The translations under genes were made by a program, and so were the position numbers. Shown in pieces: positions 1-5,575 of a stretch of DNA of 7,919 nucleotides. The notes under the pieces are model-generated. The model had not been told where the DNA came from. It saw only the letters and a program-made list of their open reading frames with translations, and did not search any database. Origin of the DNA: an uncultured Alphaproteobacteria bacterium. Lineage in GTDB: Bacteria > Pseudomonadota > Alphaproteobacteria > CAAHEQ01 > UBA3637. Numbering within the stretch: position 1 is the first letter of the stretch; every line of letters begins with the position of its first letter. The stretch is taken from NCBI GenBank assembly GCA_934234055.1, contig CAKQGY010000017.1:1-7919 (forward strand). Reading direction: 5' to 3'.

Positions 1-23
1 GAATATGTCCTTTGCCGCTTCAT
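1..23 (-). CDS. Possible 5' end of a gene leaving the window on the left
   Basis: A strong promoter at 66-94 on the minus strand points to a gene starting here. The best start I see is the ATG at 23-21, with an AGAGAGG Shine-Dalgarno-like stretch (complement of 32-38) about 8 nt upstream and an mRNA leader of about 35 nt. It would read MKRQRTY and then run off the edge. A competing start is the GTG at 51-49, in another frame, reading MSSQQRGIPDEAAKDIF with no stop before the edge but only a weak ribosome-binding site. Too little is visible to choose the frame or name a product. The existence of a leftward transcript is better supported than the reading frame. Confidence 0.25.
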
Positions 24-61
24 CGGGGATACCTCTCTGCTGACTGCTCACTCATTCCATA

Positions 62-72
62 GCATATTATGA
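62..72. repeat. Copy 1 of the TCATATTATGA motif (one mismatch)
   Basis: Reads GCATATTATGA, identical to the other two copies (138-148, 5538-5548) except for the first base. It covers the -10 of the leftward promoter, so a protein recognising the motif would occlude that promoter. Confidence 0.4.
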
Positions 73-94
73 CATATGTCTTATACCCTGTCAA
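66..94 (-). promoter_or_regulatory. Sigma70-type promoter firing leftwards
   Basis: On the minus strand this reads TTGACA (perfect -35, complement of 89-94), a 17-bp spacer, then CATAAT (-10, complement of 66-71, five of six consensus bases). Transcription would start near position 59 and leave the window on the left. It is the best-matching promoter in the window. The spacer contains the perfect palindrome GACATATGTC (71-80), and the -10 overlaps a copy of the CATATTATGA motif. Confidence 0.6.
71..80. promoter_or_regulatory. Palindromic operator candidate GACATATGTC
   Basis: This perfect 10-bp inverted repeat sits between the -35 and -10 of the leftward promoter and touches the -10. A dimeric repressor bound here would block RNA polymerase. 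It directly adjoins CATATTATGA at 63-72, so the two may form one composite site (CATAT and ATATG arms at 63-67 and 74-78). The regulator is unknown and the function is inferred from position only. Confidence 0.35.
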
Positions 95-137
95 GAAAAA
101 AATCCGTCTGTAAAGTGAGTATAAAAAGCACTGTTTC

Positions 138-148
138 TCATATTATGA
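138..148. repeat. Copy 2 of the TCATATTATGA motif
   Basis: A perfect 11-nt palindrome about a central T, identical to the core of the palindrome at 5535-5551. Flanking bases extend it imperfectly (TT-x-TCATA on the left, TATGA-x-AA on the right). It lies about 70 bp upstream of copy 1 relative to the leftward promoter, so the two could act as paired operators. Confidence 0.4.
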
Positions 149-216
149 AAATCAAACCGATCACTTTGAACCGCTTTATCCAAAAAGCCAATCCCCGAGA
201 CAGGATGATGCAATGA
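145..216 (+). other. Small 23-codon open frame, possible gene remnant
   Basis: The frame starts at the ATG inside motif copy 2 and reads MKIKPITLNRFIQKANPRDR before ending at TGA after three more residues. The composition looks protein-like, but no Shine-Dalgarno sequence precedes the ATG and no promoter is convincing (an isolated TATAAA lies at about 120-125). It may be the decayed 5' end of a gene, a small peptide or chance. I do not recognise it. Confidence 0.12.
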
Positions 217-282
217 TAAACTCCTGACTGCATGATGCCAAAAGTTAAAATACCACAACCTTGTGAAGCTTGGAGGTTTAAG

Positions 283-303
283 ATGAACAATAAATGTTAT
301 TGA
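283..303 (+). other. Six-residue ORF behind a strong ribosome-binding site
   Basis: TGGAGG at 271-276 lies 6 nt upstream of an ATG (283-285). The site is near-ideal, but the frame reads only MNNKCY before TGA at 301-303. It overlaps the stop codon of the opposing ankyrin gene. This could be the stub of a rightward gene cut off when the ankyrin gene arrived, or a chance match. Nothing else between 217 and 296 is recognisable. No clear terminator for the ankyrin gene is seen, only a weak imperfect hairpin around 253-279. Confidence 0.15.
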
Positions 304-2579
304 GCGTTTTTATGTCTCCAAGTGCAATGATGCCCTGTGCAGGTTATCGTTGAATATCTATCTTTTTTCACTGCTTCTATGACATCATCAACTGTAAAAG
401 TAAATCTTTTATCAGATTCTTCCATACGTTCACAGTTCTCTGGGAAATCAATAGATACAGTTCCATCTTTTTTAGCAAATAACTTTGCTCCGCAAGCAAT
501 TTTTCTACTATTAAATTCGCTGGCATCTGATGATGAAATATTCTTTCCTTGGCCGCCATCGGCGCTAATGGCTAAAACAGATAACATAGAGGCATCCATT
601 ACAACTGAATTCGCATAATGTTGAATCATGGCTTTGTTGGCGCCAACTTCTGCTCCTTTTCTAATAACAGATAATACCGTTTCTGGATCATTTAGATCGG
701 CATTTTCACCACCATTAGCCATTGAAGTAAACATAACTACTTTTTGTATTAAATCCATTGTAAAGCCTTTAAAACACTGTTCTGCTGACTTCCATTTTGA
801 TTCTGGTAATTTTGATAAACAAGGCCATGAATCAGATTTAACCTGTTCCATATCAATTGAGTCTTCAATTTTTTTCATAACAGATGAAACTTTGGATGGA
901 TCATTCACTGTATTTTGAACCACTGGTAAAACCATTTCCTTGAGAATACCCTCTTTTAATTCAGAATAATATTTTTCTGCAGAAGCCGGTAAGCTATATT
1001 TTTGAATTGGTGTAGATATTTTTAATAAATCGTGAACTTCCTGATTTAAATTAAAGACAGCGTATTGAGATGCTGTTTTACCTCTATTATCTTTGATGGT
1101 TTTATCTGCTCCGTATTGCAACAATAATTTTATAATTTGGGTATCTTCTGCAGATGATGCAGCTTCCATCAATGCCGTTGTCCCTGCGTTATTTGCGGTA
1201 TTAACATCTATCCCCTGCTTTAATAAATGCTCTAAAACGGTGGGCTGATTATATTTAATGGCAATAAATAATAAATTTTGGCCATACTTATTTTGAGTAT
1301 TTATATCGGCACCGTTTTTTAGCAATAAATCAATTATATCCAAGTGTTTTTTTAGATAAGAGTTATAATCAGAAGTAGTGGTAAAAAAACCATTTTTTTT
1401 GAATTCATTAAAGGTTTTTTCGTCTACCACTTCAACACTTTTTATTAAAGCTGAGGTGCCATATTGATCTTTAAAATTAACGTCTGCGCCCTCTTGAATA
1501 AGTTTTTGGATTCCCTCTACTGTTGTGTTTTCATAGTTAATCTCTGATAGTAATTTCATACTGTTTTTTGATTTTTGCGTTTCTATATCGGATAAAGCCG
1601 TCCCCCCCAGAGCCACTATGTATTGGTTATAATTGGGATCCTTAATTAGATACTCATTTGCTTGTAATAATTGAAGAGGTGTTTTCCCGTCCTCATTTTT
1701 TACATGAATGTTGACTTTTTGTTCTAAAAGAAATTTTAAAGCGTCTGGTTTCACTGCTTTAGCGGCAACGATAATAGGATAATCGTCTTTAATTGGGTGC
1801 TTGTAAAAAAAGTGTTCTGCTTGAACATTAGGGTCTGCTCCCAATTGTAAAAGATACTTAGCCATTTCCATAGATTTTTGGTTTTTTATAGCTTGCAAAA
1901 AGAGGTAATTCAAATTTTCTTTTCTTATATCCAACCCGGCTTTTTGAAAAATAGATATGACTTCCGGATAAGAGCTGTTTTCAACAATGTCTTCATAGAA
2001 AGAAGAATCCGAATATTTATCTTGTTTATGAATATTAGCTCCATTTTTTATAAGTAATTCTATAATTTCCGGTTTTGCGTCTAATATAATGGCAGATTTT
2101 AATGCGGAATCATTTCCAAATAGGGATGGAATTTCTTTTTTTACATCGGCTCCCGATTGAATTAAAAATTCTATCACTCTGGGATCTTTATTACGTAAGG
2201 CTGATATTAAAGGGGTGCTTTTCATATTCTCATCGCCGATCAGTTCATTAACATTGGCACCGGATTTAACTAAATATTGAACCATTTCTAATGTTCCATT
2301 CGCACAGGCTTCTTGAAACACAGAGGTATATTCTGTCTTGGCGTTTATATCCGCCCCCGCTTTAATTAATTCTGAAAAAACAGCATTATCTTGCACTAAC
2401 ATCAACGGATAAGCACCGGATTGTTCATCTGCTTGATTGACATTTGCCCCATTTTTAATAAGATTTTGAATTTCAGCTAACGGCTTATTTTCTGCTAAAG
2501 CCTTTGTTAATTCAGTGGCATTTACAGTATTGTAAAACAAACAAGACGCCAAAAAAGTACTTAATAATAATTTTTTCAT
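297..2579 (-). CDS. Exported ankyrin-repeat protein with unknown cysteine-containing C-terminal domain
   Basis: This 760-residue protein begins with a clear export signal: MKK, a hydrophobic stretch, then either signal peptidase I cleavage after NTVNA (about residue 21) or a lipobox-like LASC ending at Cys13. About twelve ankyrin units follow, visible as repeated GAN-V-N or GAD-I-N turns at roughly residues 44, 75, 107, 143, 180, 215, 247, 289, 364, 423, 456 and 490. A less regular stretch lies at about 310-350. Residues 530-760 form a domain I do not recognise, with six cysteines (587, 602, 696, 716, 747, 752), possibly disulfide-bonded outside the cytoplasm. Ankyrin repeats normally bind proteins, so an envelope or host-directed binding role is possible but unproven. 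The start at 2579 is chosen because AAGGAG (2587-2592) sits 7 nt upstream; the in-frame TTG at 2630 lies upstream of the likely -10. G+C is far lower than in the neighbouring genes, suggesting acquisition by transfer. Confidence 0.9.
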   Translation of the reverse strand: MKKLLLSTFLASCLFYNTVNATELTKALAENKPLAEIQNLIKNGANVNQADEQSGAYPLMLVQDNAVFSELIKAGADINAKTEYTSVFQEACANGTLEMVQYLVKSGANVNELIGDENMKSTPLISALRNKDPRVIEFLIQSGADVKKEIPSLFGNDSALKSAIILDAKPEIIELLIKNGANIHKQDKYSDSSFYEDIVENSSYPEVISIFQKAGLDIRKENLNYLFLQAIKNQKSMEMAKYLLQLGADPNVQAEHFFYKHPIKDDYPIIVAAKAVKPDALKFLLEQKVNIHVKNEDGKTPLQLLQANEYLIKDPNYNQYIVALGGTALSDIETQKSKNSMKLLSEINYENTTVEGIQKLIQEGADVNFKDQYGTSALIKSVEVVDEKTFNEFKKNGFFTTTSDYNSYLKKHLDIIDLLLKNGADINTQNKYGQNLLFIAIKYNQPTVLEHLLKQGIDVNTANNAGTTALMEAASSAEDTQIIKLLLQYGADKTIKDNRGKTASQYAVFNLNQEVHDLLKISTPIQKYSLPASAEKYYSELKEGILKEMVLPVVQNTVNDPSKVSSVMKKIEDSIDMEQVKSDSWPCLSKLPESKWKSAEQCFKGFTMDLIQKVVMFTSMANGGENADLNDPETVLSVIRKGAEVGANKAMIQHYANSVVMDASMLSVLAISADGGQGKNISSSDASEFNSRKIACGAKLFAKKDGTVSIDFPENCERMEESDKRFTFTVDDVIEAVKKDRYSTITCTGHHCTWRHKNAQ

Positions 2580-2612
2580 AGAAGTTCTCCTTGATAAAGA
2601 GATACTAACAAA

Positions 2613-2618
2613 ATTATA
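2613..2618 (-). promoter_or_regulatory. Candidate -10 box of the ankyrin gene promoter
   Basis: The minus strand reads a perfect TATAAT here, 33 bp upstream of the ATG at 2579, giving a leader of about 27 nt that contains the AAGGAG site. No good -35 is present at the right spacing; the upstream DNA is nearly pure A/T, which may act as an UP-like element. It also argues against translation from the TTG at 2630, which lies upstream of the expected transcription start. Confidence 0.45.
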
Positions 2619-2622
2619 GGAT

Positions 2623-2646
2623 AAAAGCAATAAAAAAAATGCTTTT
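2623..2646. repeat. A/T-rich inverted repeat upstream of the ankyrin gene
   Basis: AAAAGCA (2623-2629) and TGCTTTT (2640-2646) are perfect 7-bp arms around a 10-nt A-rich loop. GGAT/ATCC just outside extends the symmetry imperfectly to about 2619-2657. It could be a weak terminator for transcripts coming from the tRNA side, or a protein-binding site in the -35 region of the ankyrin gene. Neither role is established. Confidence 0.3.
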
Positions 2647-2682
2647 TTATATATCCGGAAAGAGGCTTTAACTTTTTATACA

Positions 2683-2696
2683 CGCCCCCGGCAGAA
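2683..2696 (-). repeat. Degenerate copy of the tRNA-Arg 3' end (possible att remnant)
   Basis: On the minus strand this reads TTCTGCCGGGGGCG, matching 12 of 14 bases of the tRNA 3' segment TCCTGCCGGGCGCG at 2846-2859. The copies are in the same orientation, 163 bp apart. Integrases often leave a duplicated tRNA 3' end at the border of inserted DNA, and the A/T-rich ankyrin gene lies just beyond. The match is short and G+C-rich, and no integrase is visible, so chance is quite possible. Confidence 0.2.
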
Positions 2697-2699
2697 GTG

Positions 2700-2810
2700 T
2701 TTTTTTTTGGGGGGGGGCCGTCCGCGTTGGCATTTGGACTGCCTGCGGTGCTTGGGGTGCCGTGCTTGCGAGCAAACGGACAAAGGCTGTGCGTGCTCTC
2801 AATCGGGCAC
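2700..2810. other. G+C-rich intergenic segment with T9-G9 homopolymer junction
   Basis: Nine T (2700-2708) are followed directly by nine G (2709-2717), then about 90 bp rich in G+C, between two A/T-rich stretches. On the plus strand GTCCG (2720-2724) can pair with CGGAC (2776-2780) to close three small hairpins, including one with GGCA/TGCC arms and one with TGCT/AGCA arms around TGCG. That resembles a compact multi-branched RNA, but no promoter is evident and G+C-rich DNA folds readily. Open frames here are not believable genes: on the plus strand one simply continues through the antisense of the tRNA. Confidence 0.35.
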
Positions 2811-2838
2811 AAAAAAAACACCGAACGGGTCGGTGTTT
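2811..2838 (-). terminator. Rho-independent terminator of the tRNA-Arg transcript
   Basis: On the minus strand, AAACACCGA and TCGGTGTTT (2830-2838 and 2816-2824) form a perfect 9-bp stem around a 5-nt loop. The run of eight T from 2818 to 2811 overlaps the stem base. It begins 5 nt after the encoded CCA of the tRNA, as expected for a single-gene tRNA transcript. Confidence 0.8.
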
Positions 2839-2842
2839 ATAA

Positions 2843-2919
2843 TGGCGCGCCCGGCAGGATTCGAACTTACAACCTTCTGATCCGTAGTCAGATGCTCTAT
2901 CCAATTGAGCTACGGGCGC
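2843..2919 (-). tRNA. tRNA-Arg (anticodon ACG), CCA encoded
   Basis: A full cloverleaf of 77 nt is visible. The acceptor stem is GCGCCCG/CGGGCGC with discriminator G and encoded CCA. The D stem is GCTC/GAGC, and the anticodon stem TCTGA/TCAGA holds loop CTACGGA (anticodon ACG). The variable loop is AGGTT and the T loop TTCGAAT. A34 would be edited to inosine by TadA to read CGU, CGC and CGA. The T stem is GTAAG/CCTGC, giving an A52-C62 mismatch and a U50-G64 wobble, which is unusual for a functional tRNA. The gene has its own promoter and terminator and lies downstream of the CDF/kinase operon on the same strand. Confidence 0.95.
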
Positions 2920-2931
2920 ATCGTGGAAACA

Positions 2932-2960
2932 ATACTACACCATTTTTTTTCAGAATGCAA
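2932..2960 (-). promoter_or_regulatory. Candidate promoter of tRNA-Arg
   Basis: Minus strand: TTGCAT (2955-2960), 17-bp spacer, TAGTAT (2932-2937), placing the start about 6 nt upstream of the mature tRNA 5' end. The two boxes match consensus only partly, but the spacing and the very short leader fit a tRNA promoter. The A/T-rich 2961-3024 stretch between it and the kinase gene shows no clear terminator, so read-through from the operon is possible. Confidence 0.45.
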
Positions 2961-3024
2961 GCCTTTTTTATAAAAATCCGCAAAAATTATCAAATCACCC
3001 CGCGCTTCATTCTTGCACGCCCCC

Positions 3025-4587
3025 TTATCGGCGGAACTTTTTCACCTCTTTTTTGACCAGGTGCAAAGCCCGCTGCACCGTCTTTTCTTTGGGGCCGTCC
3101 GTCATAATTTTGTGCCAGCCGATCGGGCCCAGCTTCAATCTCAACTGCCGGTCCAGTTCTTCTTTTTCCTTGACATCCGAAGGGTTGCGCAGGCGCGTTT
3201 CCACCCGCTTGGCTCGCACAGCCAGAGGCGCCTCCATCCACAGCCCGACGAAAGGAATCCCGCTTTCCGCGGCCAGGTTTTCCACCGCCTGCCGCTCGGC
3301 CGGGTTATAAAACAAAGCGTCCAAAATCACACACGATCCGACCGACAAAGCCATTTCTGTCTGTCCGCGCAGGACATCATAGACCACTTCCTCAAAGGCC
3401 GGTGTATCACAGGCTTTGTCCAAAGTCTGATGCGGGGCCAGGCCCATAATTTGTTTTTTCACGATATCGTCGCGCAGAATCACCGCCCCCGGTGCCGGAT
3501 CCAACAGCCCCCCCAACTCGCGTGCGACCCGGGATTTCCCGCTACCCGACAGACCGCCACAGGCAATCAAGACCGGACAGCACCCCGACACAAACCCGTT
3601 CGCCAAGTTGAAATAGCGCCGAGCTTCCCGGATTGTCCGCCGCCGATCCCACCCGTGCATCAGCGTGGATTTTTTGGCACTGACCGCGGCGCGATTGGCG
3701 GCCCGTAAAGCCTGATACAGCGGCAACAGCGGATACCCGCCGATATCGTTTGTATAGGCCATATAGTGGTTAAACAGGATATTCGTCAGCCGCCGTTGCC
3801 CGTGTGCTTCCAGGTCCATCAGCACATCGGCCAAGTCATACAGCGTATCAATACAGCACAAATTTTCGTTATATTCAATCGGGCTGAAAAACAGGAACTG
3901 GTGATCAGAATAGGCGATATTAGACAGCAGCAAATCTCCATGACATTTGCGCACACAGCCGGCCTTTTGGCGCATGCGGATCAGGCTTCCCTGTTCGGCC
4001 AACGCTGCCAGACTGTTGCGCGTCAGTTTATCCACTTCTTTCTTGTCAAAAATATCGGGGCAAAAGCACGACAACACCGACTCGTTTTCCAAGATAATGC
4101 GTTTAATCGTATCCACGCCCCACTTGTTTTTCAAGACTTTAGCTTTTTTGTGCAGATCCGCCAGTTTTTCAGCCAAGTCCATGGCTTCAAACCGATCAAA
4201 TGCGGGACTGGGCAGCATATTGGATAACAATTCTTTGTCCGAGATTCGCTTCATCACCAAGACGGTATCCACTTCTTCACCCTGCGTCCCTCCCAAGACA
4301 ATCCGCCCGTCGCTCAGGCGTCGCACCGACTCAATTTTTTCCACCAATCCCGGCGCATAAACCACGCTGCGTTTCATTTCGTGCACACAGGCCAGGCGTC
4401 TCTTTTCGCGTGTGGACAGGTCTGCCTCGGGATACAGCACCGCGCGTTTTAATTTATAGGCCTTATCCCCCGCCAGGAACAGCAAGGCAATATGTGATTG
4501 CCGTATTTTGATTTCGGCCGCGTGATGTGCATAGGTTTTGGGATTTGACAAGGCTTTTATAACTGCCGTTTGAGATTCCGAAATCAT
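3025..4587 (-). CDS. APH-family phosphotransferase / P-loop kinase fusion protein (COG2187 + COG0645 type)
   Basis: This 520-residue protein has two domains. Residues 1-320 resemble the aminoglycoside-phosphotransferase fold of the COG2187 family, with the LSTREKRR region near 57-64, the catalytic-loop motif HGDLLLSN at 216-223 and the family signature IEYNEN at 237-242. Residues 336-520 form a small-molecule-kinase-like P-loop domain with Walker A GLSGSGKS at 345-352. The substrate of this family is not known to me. It should not be read as an antibiotic-resistance gene, since the same fusion is common in chromosomes of non-resistant bacteria. Two positions are odd: family members usually have HGDLH and FDxIEFN, whereas here the H is L220 and the second, Mg-binding-type Asp is S235 (FFSPIEYN). 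The start is supported by AAAGGA 7 nt upstream and an ATGA overlap with the preceding transporter gene, implying translational coupling. Length matches the family, so the gene is not truncated. Confidence 0.85.
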   Translation of the reverse strand: MISESQTAVIKALSNPKTYAHHAAEIKIRQSHIALLFLAGDKAYKLKRAVLYPEADLSTREKRRLACVHEMKRSVVYAPGLVEKIESVRRLSDGRIVLGGTQGEEVDTVLVMKRISDKELLSNMLPSPAFDRFEAMDLAEKLADLHKKAKVLKNKWGVDTIKRIILENESVLSCFCPDIFDKKEVDKLTRNSLAALAEQGSLIRMRQKAGCVRKCHGDLLLSNIAYSDHQFLFFSPIEYNENLCCIDTLYDLADVLMDLEAHGQRRLTNILFNHYMAYTNDIGGYPLLPLYQALRAANRAAVSAKKSTLMHGWDRRRTIREARRYFNLANGFVSGCCPVLIACGGLSGSGKSRVARELGGLLDPAPGAVILRDDIVKKQIMGLAPHQTLDKACDTPAFEEVVYDVLRGQTEMALSVGSCVILDALFYNPAERQAVENLAAESGIPFVGLWMEAPLAVRAKRVETRLRNPSDVKEKEELDRQLRLKLGPIGWHKIMTDGPKEKTVQRALHLVKKEVKKFRR

Positions 4588-5471
4588 ATATTTTTCCTTT
4601 CGGGTTCCGGGTGAATAATGACTTCGGTGTTTGGGAAACGTTTTCGGATCTGATTCTCCATTTTATCGGTAATTTCATCGGCCTGCAACAGGGTCAGATT
4701 TCCATCCAAATGGACGCAGAACTGCACAAACGCTCGATCGCCAGACCGCCGTGTTTTCAGGTCATGCACCAGATGAACTTTGGCACACGAATGCGCAATA
4801 GATTTAATTTCTTTTCGAAAATCCTCGGGCATTTCCGTATCCATCAACATTTCGCACGAAGCATGAATCACCTGATACACCACGACGAACAGATACAGTG
4901 CCACGCCGATTCCGAACACCGAATCCACCCACAGCCAATTCAGATAATATGTCGCCAGCATAGACAGTAAAATCCCGATATTCATCATCACATCGCCGGT
5001 ATAGTGAGCCTTGTCTGCGTGAATGGACAGCGAGTTCGTCTTGTGCACGACATAGGTTTGAAACTTCACCAACGCCAGCGTCGCCACAACCGCGATAACC
5101 GTCACGACCACCCCCCAGCCCAGGCGCTCCAAAGGCTCGGGGTTCAAGAAACGTTTGATTGCTTCAATCATCAGAAAGGTGCCCGCCATAAAGATAATGC
5201 ACGCCTGCACCAAGCTGCCGATTGCTTGTGCTTTGCCATGACCGAATCGGTGATGTTTGTCATCGGGTTCGGTTGCCTGTCGAATAGCGAGCATATTGAC
5301 GCTTGAAGTCATCAAGTCCTGCACCGAGTCAAACAATCCCGACAGGATTGCCATCGATCCCGTTATAAAAAAAGCGATTGCTTTCAAGATGATCAGTGAT
5401 ACCGCCATCGTCAAAGACGCATAGCTTGCCTGTTTCATCAATTGATTATTTTTCTGTATTTCTTGTTCCAT
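4584..5471 (-). CDS. Cation diffusion facilitator (CDF) family metal exporter, FieF-like
   Basis: This 295-residue inner-membrane antiporter should expel a divalent metal (Zn, Fe, Cd or Mn) in exchange for protons. Six membrane segments are visible at about residues 15-37, 40-62, 85-105, 117-137, 157-177 and 180-201. The transport site matches the family pattern D48-x3-D52 in helix 2 and H156-x3-D160 in helix 5, the DDHD set found in FieF-like members. The conserved HRFGHGKAQA segment follows helix 2 at 74-83. Residues 205-290 form the cytoplasmic dimerisation domain, ending in the usual VIIHPEP. The ATG at 5471 has only a weak ribosome-binding site (GAG about 12 nt upstream), and Met12 is an alternative start. 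It is the first gene of an operon with the kinase fusion and is divergent from the DnaJ gene. Metal specificity cannot be settled from sequence. Confidence 0.92.
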   Translation of the reverse strand: MEQEIQKNNQLMKQASYASLTMAVSLIILKAIAFFITGSMAILSGLFDSVQDLMTSSVNMLAIRQATEPDDKHHRFGHGKAQAIGSLVQACIIFMAGTFLMIEAIKRFLNPEPLERLGWGVVVTVIAVVATLALVKFQTYVVHKTNSLSIHADKAHYTGDVMMNIGILLSMLATYYLNWLWVDSVFGIGVALYLFVVVYQVIHASCEMLMDTEMPEDFRKEIKSIAHSCAKVHLVHDLKTRRSGDRAFVQFCVHLDGNLTLLQADEITDKMENQIRKRFPNTEVIIHPEPERKNI

Positions 5472-5534
5472 AAATTTATTTTACACTCTTTTTTTTCATT
5501 TTTCCATAGATTTTTTTATTTTTTAGACTATATT

Positions 5535-5551
5535 ATATCATATTATGATAT
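5535..5551. promoter_or_regulatory. Perfect 17-nt palindrome in the divergent CDF/DnaJ promoter region
   Basis: ATATCATA and TATGATAT are perfect 8-bp arms around a single T. The site lies in the 104-bp gap between the two divergent genes. It abuts a TATAAT at 5552-5557 reading towards the DnaJ gene and overlaps a TATAAT at 5532-5537 reading towards the CDF gene; a TATGAT lies within it at 5544-5549. A dimeric regulator bound here could control both genes. The arms are A/T-only apart from one C and one G, so part of the symmetry could be compositional. The core TCATATTATGA recurs at 138-148 and, with one mismatch, at 62-72. Confidence 0.5.
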
Positions 5552-5557
5552 TATAAT
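5552..5557 (+). promoter_or_regulatory. Candidate -10 box of the DnaJ gene
   Basis: A perfect TATAAT lies 18 bp upstream of the ATG at 5576, but this would leave a leader of only about 12 nt and crowd the AAAGGA site at 5563-5568. TATGAT at 5544-5549 with TTTAGA at 5522-5527 (16-bp spacer) is a reasonable alternative. No CIRCE element or sigma32-type promoter is recognisable, so heat control is not evident. Confidence 0.35.
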
Positions 5558-5575
5558 ACAGAAAAGGACAAAATA

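Noticed and set aside
91..258. A 55-codon minus-strand frame from a TTG at 258
   Set aside because: Protein-like composition, but no properly spaced ribosome-binding site, and it runs into the -35 of the leftward promoter. I could not support it as a gene.
2580..2630. Upstream TTG start adding 17 residues to the ankyrin protein
   Set aside because: The TATAAT box lies inside this extension, it would spoil the signal peptide, and the ATG at 2579 has an ideal AAGGAG.
2697..3056. Plus-strand open frame of 119 codons reading through the tRNA region
   Set aside because: Its middle part is the antisense translation of the tRNA (GRIRTYNLLIRSQM type), a well-known annotation artefact, and its start lies in the T9-G9 run.
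3013..4511. Several long plus-strand frames opposite the kinase fusion gene
   Set aside because: They are shadows of a G+C-rich coding region. The minus-strand frame has clear family motifs and coupled translation.
3025..4587. Aminoglycoside-resistance gene
   Set aside because: The N-terminal domain is only of the APH fold; the fusion to a P-loop kinase marks the COG2187/COG0645 housekeeping-type family of unknown substrate.
5472..5575. Heat-shock control element (CIRCE or sigma32 promoter) upstream of the DnaJ gene
   Set aside because: Neither the TTAGCACTC/GAGTGCTAA arms nor a CCCCAT-type -10 is present.
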